DNA from: Alteromonas confluentis
GTDB lineage: Bacteria > Pseudomonadota > Gammaproteobacteria > Enterobacterales > Alteromonadaceae
Reading direction: 5' to 3'
Assembly (NCBI RefSeq): GCF_001757105.1
Contig: NZ_MDHN01000015.1
Span: 62,001 to 126,000 of the forward strand
DNA: 64,000 nt
The position numbers and the translations under genes were made by a program. Positions 1-8,851 of this stretch are shown here, one piece after another. The notes under the pieces are model-generated. The model saw nothing but the letters and a program-made list of their open reading frames with translations. It ran no database searches and was not told the origin of the DNA. Position 1 is the first letter of the stretch; every line of letters begins with the position of its first letter.

Positions 1-2152
1 ACAATATGGGGTGGGGGCAGACTACGATGAACACCAACTGAGTCTGATCACCGGTAAAGCCTGGAATTCCGGTCAGGTAACCGTTTCTGCGCAGCGATCT
101 TATCGCAGCAATATTTTTGGCGGCGATCGCGATTATTACCGGGCTGACTTAACCGGAATGGGCGGTGCCGATTACCGGGTTAGTAGTTGTAATCCTGGCA
201 ACATTTACCTCAACGGAAACAGTTATGCTATTCCGCAAGGTGGTGCAACGGCAGATAATCTGGTGGAAGGTACGCAAAATCTTTGCGATAACATGTCGGC
301 AACCACCGATCTGATGCCCGAACAAACTATTCACAGCGCCGTCATGACACTGAATCAGGATCTAAGCGATAAGGTGACCTTATTCGTTGATGCACTGGTT
401 TATCAGCGCGATGGCAAACGCTACTCCGAACCCTATGATGCGCGGATTTCGGTACCGGAAACGAATGCTTTCTTTATTTCCCCTGCAGGGGTGGCGCTGG
501 AGCCATGTTCCGGCAGCCTGGGTCTGCCTTCTGGTACAGGGTGTGAAAGTATCGATTACAGTTTTGCCGAAGCCTATGGGTCTCCGGCGGTTACGACATT
601 CGATACACAAACCTGGCAATTGACGGCCGGTCTCGACATTACTTTACCTGCAGACTGGTTGCTGAATGTACACGCCACCATGGGCCAGAATGATGACCAG
701 GCGTTTAATCGTGGCGGTAACGTCAATAGTGGCGCCTTGCGCACTGCACTTGCCAGTTCAGATCCTTCTACAGCGTACAACCCATTTGGCACATCTGAAA
801 ACAGCCAAACAGTCATCGACAGTATTTTTAACTACGCTATCGACACCGTTGCACAAACCAAAGTGAAAGATTTTGGTATGAAGGTTGACGGTCCGCTGAT
901 GTCGCTGCCAGGTGGAGATGTGAAGCTGGCTGCCGGCCTGGGTTATTATGAAATGGAGCTCTGGACTGGTCAGGTCCGTGGCGCTGACGGTGAGCGCCCA
1001 TATAATTTTGACCCCAGAAACCGCGACATCACTTCAGGTTTTGCAGAGCTGTACATTCCTATTGTTGGTGACGGTAATGCGATGCCAGGTATTTACAGTC
1101 TGGTGCTGGACATCGCTGGTCGAATCGATGACTACAGCGATGTTGGCCGGACTGAAAACCCCAAGATTGGTATCGACTGGCAGCCAGTGGAAGATGTAGC
1201 GATTCATGCCAGCTATGGTGAATCTTTCCGCGCGCCGTTACTGACTCAGTTAACCAGTGCCGGTGGCAGTAATCTCTACATCCAGAACTATTTTGACCCG
1301 ACGATTAATCAGACTATCCGGGGCGCTACCTTATCAGGTGGTAACGACGATCTGGTGCCGGAAACAGCAGAAACCTGGTCGGTGGGTGTTGATTACACGC
1401 CATCAAGTTATAAAGGTGCCCGGTTCTCTGTCAACCTGTTCGATGTCACTTATGAAGGACAAATTGGCGGGCAGTTATCGAATCTGAATATTCTGCGTCA
1501 GGAAGATGTGTTTTCTTCCATCATTCTGCGGGGCGCTGCAGCACAGGCTAGAACCGCTGAGCTCCTTGCTGGTGGTATTAACGTGCGAAGTGGCAGTGTT
1601 GCCGAAGCCGAAAATACCATGGTGTTCGTAGATGGCCGGAATAATAACCTGGGAAGCACAGAAGCCCGGGGGCTGGATTTTTCTATGTCGGTACCTATGG
1701 AAACTGACAGTGGTGATTTCAGGTTTGGTCTGCTCGGCACCTGGTTTGATTATTATCGTGTTGCGCAAACTGCCACGGCTGAATCCATCGATCAGGTAAA
1801 CAATCTGGATTATCCGGTTAGTTTACGTATGCGGGGCAGTATTAACTGGCAACGGGATTACTGGGATTTGACCCTGTTCGCGAACTACACGAACAGTTAC
1901 AACAATACCCTTACCGGTGAGGATATCAGCTCACTGACTACGCTGGATTTTGCTGCGTCTTACATCTTCAGTGGCGGGCTGAGCGGCATTGGCGAGGACC
2001 TCAAGGTAGGGCTGTTTATTAACAATATTACCGACGAAGATCCGCCTTACGCCGACATCGCCCCATCAAATAATGGTGGTGGCGGTTTCGACCCGCAGGT
2101 AGGCAGTCCTGTAGGACGACTCATCTCACTCTCCCTTTCTAAGAGCTTCTGA
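1..2152 (+). CDS. TonB-dependent receptor, 5' end outside window
   Basis: Outer-membrane active-transport channel, probably the substrate importer of the hydrolase genes that follow. The frame is open to the left edge, so the GTG at position 11 is not the real start and signal peptide and most of the plug are missing. About 715 residues are visible. They show alternating beta-barrel strands, the FRAP segment typical of receptors near residue 400, a VPETAETWSVGVDY stretch shared by many receptors, and a C-terminal SLSKSF ending in Phe, the usual recognition end for the BAM machinery. A Rho-independent terminator follows directly. The ligand cannot be read from sequence; an aromatic ester or oligomer is inferred from the neighbours only. 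Confidence 0.92.
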   Translation, partial: QYGVGADYDEHQLSLITGKAWNSGQVTVSAQRSYRSNIFGGDRDYYRADLTGMGGADYRVSSCNPGNIYLNGNSYAIPQGGATADNLVEGTQNLCDNMSATTDLMPEQTIHSAVMTLNQDLSDKVTLFVDALVYQRDGKRYSEPYDARISVPETNAFFISPAGVALEPCSGSLGLPSGTGCESIDYSFAEAYGSPAVTTFDTQTWQLTAGLDITLPADWLLNVHATMGQNDDQAFNRGGNVNSGALRTALASSDPSTAYNPFGTSENSQTVIDSIFNYAIDTVAQTKVKDFGMKVDGPLMSLPGGDVKLAAGLGYYEMELWTGQVRGADGERPYNFDPRNRDITSGFAELYIPIVGDGNAMPGIYSLVLDIAGRIDDYSDVGRTENPKIGIDWQPVEDVAIHASYGESFRAPLLTQLTSAGGSNLYIQNYFDPTINQTIRGATLSGGNDDLVPETAETWSVGVDYTPSSYKGARFSVNLFDVTYEGQIGGQLSNLNILRQEDVFSSIILRGAAAQARTAELLAGGINVRSGSVAEAENTMVFVDGRNNNLGSTEARGLDFSMSVPMETDSGDFRFGLLGTWFDYYRVAQTATAESIDQVNNLDYPVSLRMRGSINWQRDYWDLTLFANYTNSYNNTLTGEDISSLTTLDFAASYIFSGGLSGIGEDLKVGLFINNITDEDPPYADIAPSNNGGGGFDPQVGSPVGRLISLSLSKSF

Positions 2153-2177
2153 TGAAAACGCTGAAAAAGCGTCAGTT

Positions 2178-2207
2178 GTGCCGGCTTTTGCCGGCACTCT
2201 CTATTTT
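2178..2207 (+). terminator. Rho-independent terminator after first TonB receptor
   Basis: An 8-bp perfect stem (GTGCCGGC/GCCGGCAC) closes a TTTT loop and is followed by TCTCTATTTTT. It sits 25 bases after the receptor stop. It also shows that the GTG at 2178, which opens a longer reading of the next gene, lies inside a terminator and is not a start. Confidence 0.8.
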
Positions 2208-2246
2208 TCATCCTGTCTTTCTTCTTATTATCAACAAGGAATGAAT

Positions 2247-3767
2247 ATGACGTATTCACGTATTGCATGGTTTTGCGCGCTGTTGCTGCTGGCTGGCGGG
2301 AAAGAGGCCGTAGCGGACATTGAGCATGTTAAGAAAATCCCGGCAGGGGAGCGCGAAATTTATAATGCCGCGGAGGTAAAAGGCTCGCCGGTATCTGTCA
2401 ACCTGGCTGAATACGGTTATGTAGAAGAAGAGTATTTTGTCAGCGGCACAGCCAGCTCCTTTGATTACAAAGATGGCAGCCTGGTTGTGCATAATAAAGA
2501 CTTGCCCTATGTGACCCGTGTCGTTGTCCGCCGGCCTGAGGATATGGCGACTTTTTCAGGCGTATTGCACGTGGAGCCTGAACATCCGTCTAAAGGTAAT
2601 ACGTCTCACTGGGTGGCTATGCAGCATTTTATTATCGACAGTGGCGATGCCTATGTGTCAGTAGGCAGCGGTAACGATCCCCGTCAACGGGAACTGACTG
2701 CACAAGGTGAGTTTCCCACTGCGCAAAGCGACATTGCCAAATGGTATGATCCTGAGCGTTATAAAGCATTACAATGGCCAGCAGATGACGGGATCCGCTA
2801 TCAGGTCATTTCTGACGCGGTTCATTATTTCCGTACTGCCCATGTCGCCAACCCGTTTAATGGTGCGCTGCCGGACGTCGCTATAGCTGGTGGATGGTCA
2901 TTTACCGGCAGCTTCTGGCGTACCTATGTCAATTATGGATTTCATGAAAAATTTGCTATCAGCGCGGAAAAACCATTGTTTGACGGTTATCTGGTAGGGA
3001 TCTCGTCGCGCTGGAACGGACTTGGTGTACTTCCCCTTAACGCAGATATTGACAAGGATGGCATGGATAATCCGGTTCGGGACCTGCGTCCTGTGAACGT
3101 CCCGGTTATCGAGTTTCTCACTGAATTTGAAGTGGGAGAAGGAGATGGTCCGCAGGTTGCTGACAGTAACAAAAATCCGGGGGCTCACCGGTTGTATGAA
3201 ATCGGGGCCGTCATTCATGGCGATCAACTTTTAATGGATCAGGGAGGTGACCGGTTTAACCGTGGTCAGCTCATTCAGCTTTACCGGAAAGGGTATCCAA
3301 AAGAAGCCGATGCACTGGCTGAATGCCAGTATCCGCTCAGCGATATTCCGCAAGGTCCCTATGCCCGTGCTGCGCTGTCAAATCTTCGCGAATGGATTGT
3401 GAATGTCCAGTTGCCGCCCCACGCACAGGAACTAGTGTTAGATGAAAACGGACAGGTGCTTCGGGATCATCATCAAAATCCGTTGGGCGGAATGCCGGTA
3501 GCAGAGTTCGCCGTTCCCCTGGCGAGCTATACCACAGACGCAGAACCTCAATGTCAGCGAAACGGTCGTCCGGCCATGCTTAGAAAGAATTTTTCATCAC
3601 AGCAATTGCAGGCCATGTATGGCAACAAGGACAACTATCTCAAGGCGTATCACGACTACCTTGATGCCATGGTGCGGGAACGCTGGGTGTTAGAAAGCGA
3701 TGCAAAAATGTTGAAAAACAAGATGGCGGATCTGGCAACTGACGCTTTTGCTGGTAAAGGAGAATAA
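2247..3767 (+). CDS. Exported alpha/beta-hydrolase domain protein (Abhydrolase_10-like)
   Basis: A 506-residue predicted periplasmic hydrolase. The ATG at 2247 has AAGGA six bases upstream; an ATG two codons earlier is less well spaced. A signal peptide runs to about residue 23 (hydrophobic core, AVA cleavage site before DIEHV). In the middle, AIAGGWSFTGSFWRTYVNYGFHE resembles the nucleophile-elbow region of the Abhydrolase_10 family (usual form GxSQSGRxxR), and AHRLYEIGAVIHGD resembles the segment with the catalytic His. The next hydrolase begins two bases after its stop, so the two are co-transcribed. Substrate is unknown; an ester is the family expectation. The family call rests on motif memory, not on a search. 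Confidence 0.7.
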   Translation: MTYSRIAWFCALLLLAGGKEAVADIEHVKKIPAGEREIYNAAEVKGSPVSVNLAEYGYVEEEYFVSGTASSFDYKDGSLVVHNKDLPYVTRVVVRRPEDMATFSGVLHVEPEHPSKGNTSHWVAMQHFIIDSGDAYVSVGSGNDPRQRELTAQGEFPTAQSDIAKWYDPERYKALQWPADDGIRYQVISDAVHYFRTAHVANPFNGALPDVAIAGGWSFTGSFWRTYVNYGFHEKFAISAEKPLFDGYLVGISSRWNGLGVLPLNADIDKDGMDNPVRDLRPVNVPVIEFLTEFEVGEGDGPQVADSNKNPGAHRLYEIGAVIHGDQLLMDQGGDRFNRGQLIQLYRKGYPKEADALAECQYPLSDIPQGPYARAALSNLREWIVNVQLPPHAQELVLDENGQVLRDHHQNPLGGMPVAEFAVPLASYTTDAEPQCQRNGRPAMLRKNFSSQQLQAMYGNKDNYLKAYHDYLDAMVRERWVLESDAKMLKNKMADLATDAFAGKGE

Positions 3768-3769
3768 GC

Positions 3770-5503
3770 ATGAAATACCTGAGTAAAAACTGGCTTAAAA
3801 TTTTTGTGCCGGCACTTATCGCGTTCTCAACACTGAGCGTAGCCAGCGGGTTTGCGGATTATCAACCGGCACCGGCCTATGAAGAAACCACCGAGGCATC
3901 ATCTTATGTGACCATGCGGGATGGTGTGAAGCTGGCAATATCGGTAGTCAGACCGGCGAAAAACGGTAAACCGGTTGACGGGAAATTCCCGGTTATCTGG
4001 CACCACACGCTGTCCATATCCAGGGAAGCCCGCGACGGAACCGGAGGTTTCATCAGTGCATTGCATGCTATTCCGACTCTGGCAAAACACGGCTATGTGG
4101 TCGTGCAGGTAGCACGACGCGGAAACGGTCAATCCTTTGGCGTGATGCGTGGCTATCACGATCGAAATGAGGCGTTTGATGCGTATGAAATGACCCAATG
4201 GCTGGCTGAGCAACCCTGGTCTGACGGTAATGTAGGGGTTTACGGATGTTCTAACACCGGAGATGCGGCTATGCACGCGATGTCCGTGCAACCGCCTGCG
4301 CTTAAAGCAGTTTTTGCCGGTTGCTTCTCATGGCATAAATTTGATGCTTTTCGCCGGGGGGCAATCTTCGCACAATGGGGAACCGGGCCTGCCAGAACAA
4401 TTGAAGACGACATGGCTATTCCACCGGTTGACGGTGATGAAGACAAGAAACTGCTAGAACAAGCAGCACAAGAACATCAACTGGCGACCCCGTTACTTCA
4501 GATGTGGTCTGAATTGCCATTTCGCGACAGCTGGTCAAAAACCATGGGAAGTCGTTTCTGGTCTGAGGGCAGTGTGGCCGATTACAAAGACCAGGTAGCC
4601 CGTTCAGGGATCCCGCTTTATATCATGGGCGGGTGGTTTGATGAACTGCGGGATCAGGGGTTGATTACCCTGCTGAATGTGCCGGGTTCAAGAGCCATCT
4701 TTGGTCCCTGGCAACACTGCCGGAACGATGATTTTCCCTTGCTGGATGAGATCCACCGTTTTTTCGATACCCACTTAAAAGGTTTGGAAACCGGACTAAA
4801 TCAGGAGCCGCCTCTACATTACTTTGTGATGGAGGGGAGTGAAAATGGTCACTGGGCATCATCATCAACCTGGCCGGTGGAAGGCGTCGACTTTAAGGCT
4901 TTTGCCATGACAGATTCCGGTTTGAAGACGGATAGTCAGGCTGGAGGCACTTTGGATCAGCAGTTTGATGTGAAGTTTGAACAAAATTGCCCGGGTGAAA
5001 AAATAAGTTCCCGTTCCCAGCCCTGCAGTATTCATGAGGAGGGGATTCATATTACCTCTGAGCCACTTCTTCATGCCATAGAAGTCACTGGCCATCCCAA
5101 GGTTACAGTTAATCTCTCGACGAATCGGAACGACGCAAATTTGTTTGCTTATCTTGAGGATGTTGCACCGGACGGGTCCGTTACTGTTATCACAGAAGGT
5201 CGGCTGAAAGCCTCTATGCGCAAGACAGACAGTGCTCCGTGGCTGATGCCGGAGGGCACGCCCTGGCATCGCTGGTACAAGGAAGATCAGCTGTTACTGA
5301 CCGCAAACGAACCGGTAGAGCTGACATTTGCGATGATGCCGACTTCCCGGGTTTTTGCCGCAAACCATAAAATCCAGGTAACCTTCACGGGATCGGATTA
5401 TCGTGAAAGACTGCGGGATGATGCTGGTCATGCGCAAACAATCAGATTAACCAGCCCGTCATCAGGTACGGCTGTGTTGATGCTGCCGGTTGCGGGCAAC
5501 TAG
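3770..5503 (+). CDS. Exported CocE/NonD-family (S15-like) hydrolase
   Basis: A 577-residue serine hydrolase of the X-Pro dipeptidyl-peptidase/CocE type, a family of esterases, amidases and peptidases. The start has GGAG eight bases upstream. A signal peptide spans about residues 1-29 (ASGFA then DYQPA). The N-terminal YVTMRDGVKLAISVVRP is the usual opening of the S15 domain. The nucleophile elbow is GCSNTG, the Asp lies in GGWFDELRDQG and the His in GPWQHC. The C-terminal 200 residues fit the jelly-roll domain of the family (LFAYLEDVAPDGSVTVITEGRLKAS). It directly follows the previous hydrolase and is the last gene of that pair. Native substrate unknown; aromatic esters are suggested by context. 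Confidence 0.85.
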   Translation: MKYLSKNWLKIFVPALIAFSTLSVASGFADYQPAPAYEETTEASSYVTMRDGVKLAISVVRPAKNGKPVDGKFPVIWHHTLSISREARDGTGGFISALHAIPTLAKHGYVVVQVARRGNGQSFGVMRGYHDRNEAFDAYEMTQWLAEQPWSDGNVGVYGCSNTGDAAMHAMSVQPPALKAVFAGCFSWHKFDAFRRGAIFAQWGTGPARTIEDDMAIPPVDGDEDKKLLEQAAQEHQLATPLLQMWSELPFRDSWSKTMGSRFWSEGSVADYKDQVARSGIPLYIMGGWFDELRDQGLITLLNVPGSRAIFGPWQHCRNDDFPLLDEIHRFFDTHLKGLETGLNQEPPLHYFVMEGSENGHWASSSTWPVEGVDFKAFAMTDSGLKTDSQAGGTLDQQFDVKFEQNCPGEKISSRSQPCSIHEEGIHITSEPLLHAIEVTGHPKVTVNLSTNRNDANLFAYLEDVAPDGSVTVITEGRLKASMRKTDSAPWLMPEGTPWHRWYKEDQLLLTANEPVELTFAMMPTSRVFAANHKIQVTFTGSDYRERLRDDAGHAQTIRLTSPSSGTAVLMLPVAGN

Positions 5504-5540
5504 CTTTATAACTTGTGTCAGTATGCAATAAATCCATGCT

Positions 5541-5605
5541 GGCACTATTTATCAAAAATTTAGTCACTTTCTGCCATTAATGAATCTGTAGCATTTCATT
5601 AACAT
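5541..5605 (+). promoter_or_regulatory. Candidate AraC-regulated promoter, site A
   Basis: Half-site GGCACTATTTATCAAA (5541-5556) is followed exactly 22 bp later by GTCACTTTCTGCCATT (5563-5578). A -10-like TAACAT lies at 5600-5605, 37 bp after the first base of the second half-site. The same layout recurs before the receptor at 13849 and the MFS gene at 18919. The second half-site abuts the -35 position, as in class II AraC activation. The shared motif is seen directly; the regulator is inferred. Confidence 0.65.
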
Positions 5606-5647
5606 CTATTTCGTTGATTTTACAAATTGTGGAAAGGACAAACAAAA

Positions 5648-7909
5648 ATGACCTGCAATACGGCGCAATTTTTCAAAACGAAACATGCAATCGCAGTGTT
5701 AGCCGCACTGACTACCAGCTTTTCTGTTTACGCACAGGAAAATAATGATGAAAAACGAAAAAATCGGGATGAAGACATAGAGAAGGTACTCATCACTGCT
5801 GAGCGTCGTTCCGTCAGCGAATCCGATATGCCTATGTCCGTCATCGGGTTTTCCGGTGAAGCGCTGGAAAATAAGAACATTACTGATATGGAGCGGTTGC
5901 AGGCGCAGGTACCAAACCTTGTCTTCACCGACAACGGCAATACCAAATACATCAATATTCGTGGCGTGGGTATTTCTGAAAGCGCACCGAATCAGACAAA
6001 CGGTGTAGCTGTGCATCTTGACGGTGCTTATGTGGCCCGGGAGTTTGTTTATGGCGATGCCTTTTTTGATTTAGGCAGTATTGAAGTTTTACGCGGTCCA
6101 CAGGGGACTTATTCAGGCCAGAACGCCAGTGGCGGCGCAATCTTTATCAATTCTAAAAAGCCGGTACTGGGTGAAACAGAAGGTTTTGCGGCAGCTGAGA
6201 AAGGCAGCTACAACCTGACTAAATACAGTGGCGGTTTGACTTTCCCATTGTCTGATAGTCTGGCAATGCGGATCTCCGGCAATGTTGAAAGCCGCGACAG
6301 CTTCTTCACTAATCATGGCCCTGATCCTGAGGCTGACGCATTATTGATAAAAGACCAGCCCGGAAATCTCGACCGGTCTATGGGTCGGTATCAGTTGCTG
6401 TATTCACCGGATGAAAATCTTGAAATGCGGTTGATATATGAGGAAAGCCGTAATGAATCTGATGGCGTAGCGACCCAACGTTTTCCTGAAAAAGGTAATA
6501 CCCGCCTGCCTGATACCGGCGTGTGGGATCTGAATTACGACCTGGATGGCCACCGCAGTGTGCGTTACAACCGGACCACGTTTACTACCGACTGGCAGTT
6601 CTCTGAAGGCGTGAAATTACTGACTAACTTCTCTTATTTTGACAGTACTCAGGATATCCGCACTGACGGTGATTATGGCTCGTACCTTACAATAACGGAC
6701 GAACCGCAGACCGGCCGTGATTTCCGAATATTTGACGAATACTGGACCGGTGAAATGACCCTTGTTTCAACCGGTGAAGGGCCATTTCAGTGGACGACCG
6801 GCCTGAGCATTATCGATTATGATCAGAAGAATAATCTGAATCTGCTCCGTTACAATAATGAAAGCTACCCTGGTACGTCACTGGATTTAGAGTCCCACAC
6901 CAGATTGTTTATGTATCTGCACAACGTGCGTAAAAACAAAGCTGTTTTTGGTGAGGTTGCTTACCAGTTTACCCCTGATGTGGAAGTAAAATTCGGCCTT
7001 CGTTACAACCGCGATGAAGTCGGTTTTGCCGAAGATTCTTATATTACCCCGGGCGCTGGTTCTTATAACGCAACATCAGGCCGCCCGTTCCCGCAAAATC
7101 AGTTGTTTGATTTCAGTGCACTTACCGGAAGAGTGGTTGCTAACTGGCATTTGTCTGACGACAGTATGCTCTACGGCACCATTGGACGGGGTTATAAGCC
7201 CGGCGGTACGTCACCATTTGGCCCCGATTACGATTCAGAGTATGTACTGAACAAAGAGATCGGCTGGAAAGGCGGTATTTTCGATGAACAGACCCAATTG
7301 TCGGTTTCGCTTTTCCATATGGATTACGACAATTTTCAGCGTACCTTCGCGCCACCTGACAGCCCGCAGGAATCTGTGACGCGCAATGTTGACGGTTCAA
7401 CGATTGCGGGTATAGAGGCACAGTTGTCTGGCATTCATGCTGATATTCGCTGGGATATTTCTATGGCTTTCAATAAGGGCGAGTACGGAGATCTGGAGTA
7501 TGTACTACCCGCCGGTGCTTACGACGGTGAAAATCCTGCTACCGATTTGTCGCTTAACCTCAGTGGAGAGAGTATTGATTTTCTGCCTGAACGTTCATTG
7601 AGCTGGGGCCTTGAGTATCTGGGATGGGAGACGGAGTCCGGCGTTATTCTGCCATCGCTGAGAATGAGCTATCAGTCTGAGTTCTACACCTCATTTTTCC
7701 ATCTCGACCATCAGTTGACCCCGTCCCGGACAATTTGGGAAGCGAACGTGGCGTACGAGAGCGATTCGGGCTGGCGGGCTGATCTGTACGTGCAGAATCT
7801 TACCGACGAAACGTACATAAGCCGAGCCACCGGTGATACCGACGGCGTGGGTGTTTATAACCTGGGTGCACCCCGTCAGGTGGGTGTAAAAGTGCGTTAT
7901 AACTTTTAA
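5648..7909 (+). CDS. TonB-dependent receptor
   Basis: Complete outer-membrane receptor of 753 residues. The ATG at 5648 has GAAAGGA about ten bases upstream; a TTG seven codons earlier is rejected. A signal peptide ends at VYA/QENND. A TonB-box-like EKVLITAERR follows, then the plug (MPMSVIGFSGEALENKNITDM, IRGVGISESAPNQTNGVAVHLDG, VLRGPQGTYSGQNASGGAIFINSKKP) and a barrel ending in VGVKVRYNF. The architecture matches receptors annotated as iron-complex type that often import other compounds. It heads a tight five-gene run with two hydrolases, a diheme cytochrome and an OmpA-domain protein, and its promoter carries the shared bipartite site. Ligand inferred to be an aromatic ester; not shown. 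Confidence 0.95.
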   Translation: MTCNTAQFFKTKHAIAVLAALTTSFSVYAQENNDEKRKNRDEDIEKVLITAERRSVSESDMPMSVIGFSGEALENKNITDMERLQAQVPNLVFTDNGNTKYINIRGVGISESAPNQTNGVAVHLDGAYVAREFVYGDAFFDLGSIEVLRGPQGTYSGQNASGGAIFINSKKPVLGETEGFAAAEKGSYNLTKYSGGLTFPLSDSLAMRISGNVESRDSFFTNHGPDPEADALLIKDQPGNLDRSMGRYQLLYSPDENLEMRLIYEESRNESDGVATQRFPEKGNTRLPDTGVWDLNYDLDGHRSVRYNRTTFTTDWQFSEGVKLLTNFSYFDSTQDIRTDGDYGSYLTITDEPQTGRDFRIFDEYWTGEMTLVSTGEGPFQWTTGLSIIDYDQKNNLNLLRYNNESYPGTSLDLESHTRLFMYLHNVRKNKAVFGEVAYQFTPDVEVKFGLRYNRDEVGFAEDSYITPGAGSYNATSGRPFPQNQLFDFSALTGRVVANWHLSDDSMLYGTIGRGYKPGGTSPFGPDYDSEYVLNKEIGWKGGIFDEQTQLSVSLFHMDYDNFQRTFAPPDSPQESVTRNVDGSTIAGIEAQLSGIHADIRWDISMAFNKGEYGDLEYVLPAGAYDGENPATDLSLNLSGESIDFLPERSLSWGLEYLGWETESGVILPSLRMSYQSEFYTSFFHLDHQLTPSRTIWEANVAYESDSGWRADLYVQNLTDETYISRATGDTDGVGVYNLGAPRQVGVKVRYNF

Positions 7910-7918
7910 GGGGCAACC

Positions 7919-8851
7919 ATGAGCAAAATAGTGAATGCGTTAACGTTACTTTGTCTGTCAGGGATTACCACTTTTGCCACCGCCGGTGTTGTCTCGCCGG
8001 CCGGAGGCTCCGGCTCGCAACCGGCTGTTGCTGCGGTTCGTGATGATATGCCTGATACCACGCTGTATTACCCGCAATCCTGGCCACAACAACCTGTGCC
8101 AGTAATGCTCTGGGCAAACGGGGGCTGTCGGGACAATGGCCTGCGTTATGCCCGCTTCTTAAAAGAAGTAGCTTCCCATGGCTATTTTGTTATCGCAGCA
8201 GGTCCGGCGAGGGAAGAGCGGCCCACTTTTCTGGAAGAGGCGAGGGCAAAAGCCAACGCGAAGCATGAGCCTGAAGCACGCTCAACCCCTGTGGGCTCTG
8301 CAGATAAAACTACCGTCGAGCAAATCATCAACAGTCTGAATCTGGCGGAAGGGTTTGCAGCAGATAAGAATGACGAATTTTATCAGCGTTTCGACCCGTC
8401 GAAGGTCGTCGTCATGGGGCATAGTTGCGGCGGACTCCAGGCGCTGGAAGTGGCAACGGATGAGCGACTTGATGGCGTGATCCTGTTTAATAGCGGTGTC
8501 ATTAATGAGCCGCTCAAAGTGCAGAGTACTGCACTTAGAGTACAAAAATCCATGCTGGAAAAAGTGCACACGCCCATCGCCTATGTGAACGGCGGACCGG
8601 ATGACGTGGCCTATTTTAATGCTCTGGATGATTTTAACCGTTTAGAGCATGTTCCCGTCTTTTTCGCTGAAAATGGCGTAGGACACGGCGGTACCTTTGG
8701 TGTACCTGACGGTGGCTCCTACAGTAAAGTCGCCATCGCCTGGCTCGACTGGCTACTTAAAGGCGACGAGTCTGCTAAACAGTGGTTTGCAGGCGAAGAT
8801 TGCGTGTTGTGTACTGACATGGACTGGCAGGTTCAGCGGAAGCATTTATGA
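7919..8851 (+). CDS. Exported alpha/beta-hydrolase (dienelactone hydrolase/PET-hydrolase-like fold)
   Basis: A 310-residue predicted periplasmic esterase. AAGGGG lies seven bases before the ATG, and the gene begins nine bases after the receptor stop. A signal peptide covers about 22 residues (cleavage near TFATA/GV). The nucleophile motif is GHSCGG, the oxyanion strand is VPVMLWANGGCRDN, and a late VGHGGTFG offers the catalytic His. Its stop overlaps the next start (ATGA), so translation is probably coupled. The fold resembles small secreted polyester or chlorophyllase-type hydrolases, but the sequence does not fix the substrate. Confidence 0.75.
   Translation: MSKIVNALTLLCLSGITTFATAGVVSPAGGSGSQPAVAAVRDDMPDTTLYYPQSWPQQPVPVMLWANGGCRDNGLRYARFLKEVASHGYFVIAAGPAREERPTFLEEARAKANAKHEPEARSTPVGSADKTTVEQIINSLNLAEGFAADKNDEFYQRFDPSKVVVMGHSCGGLQALEVATDERLDGVILFNSGVINEPLKVQSTALRVQKSMLEKVHTPIAYVNGGPDDVAYFNALDDFNRLEHVPVFFAENGVGHGGTFGVPDGGSYSKVAIAWLDWLLKGDESAKQWFAGEDCVLCTDMDWQVQRKHL

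Noticed and set aside
7919-8851. Specific assignment as a PET hydrolase
   Set aside because: Only the general fold and GHSCGG elbow are visible; plastic-degrading activity cannot be claimed from this.
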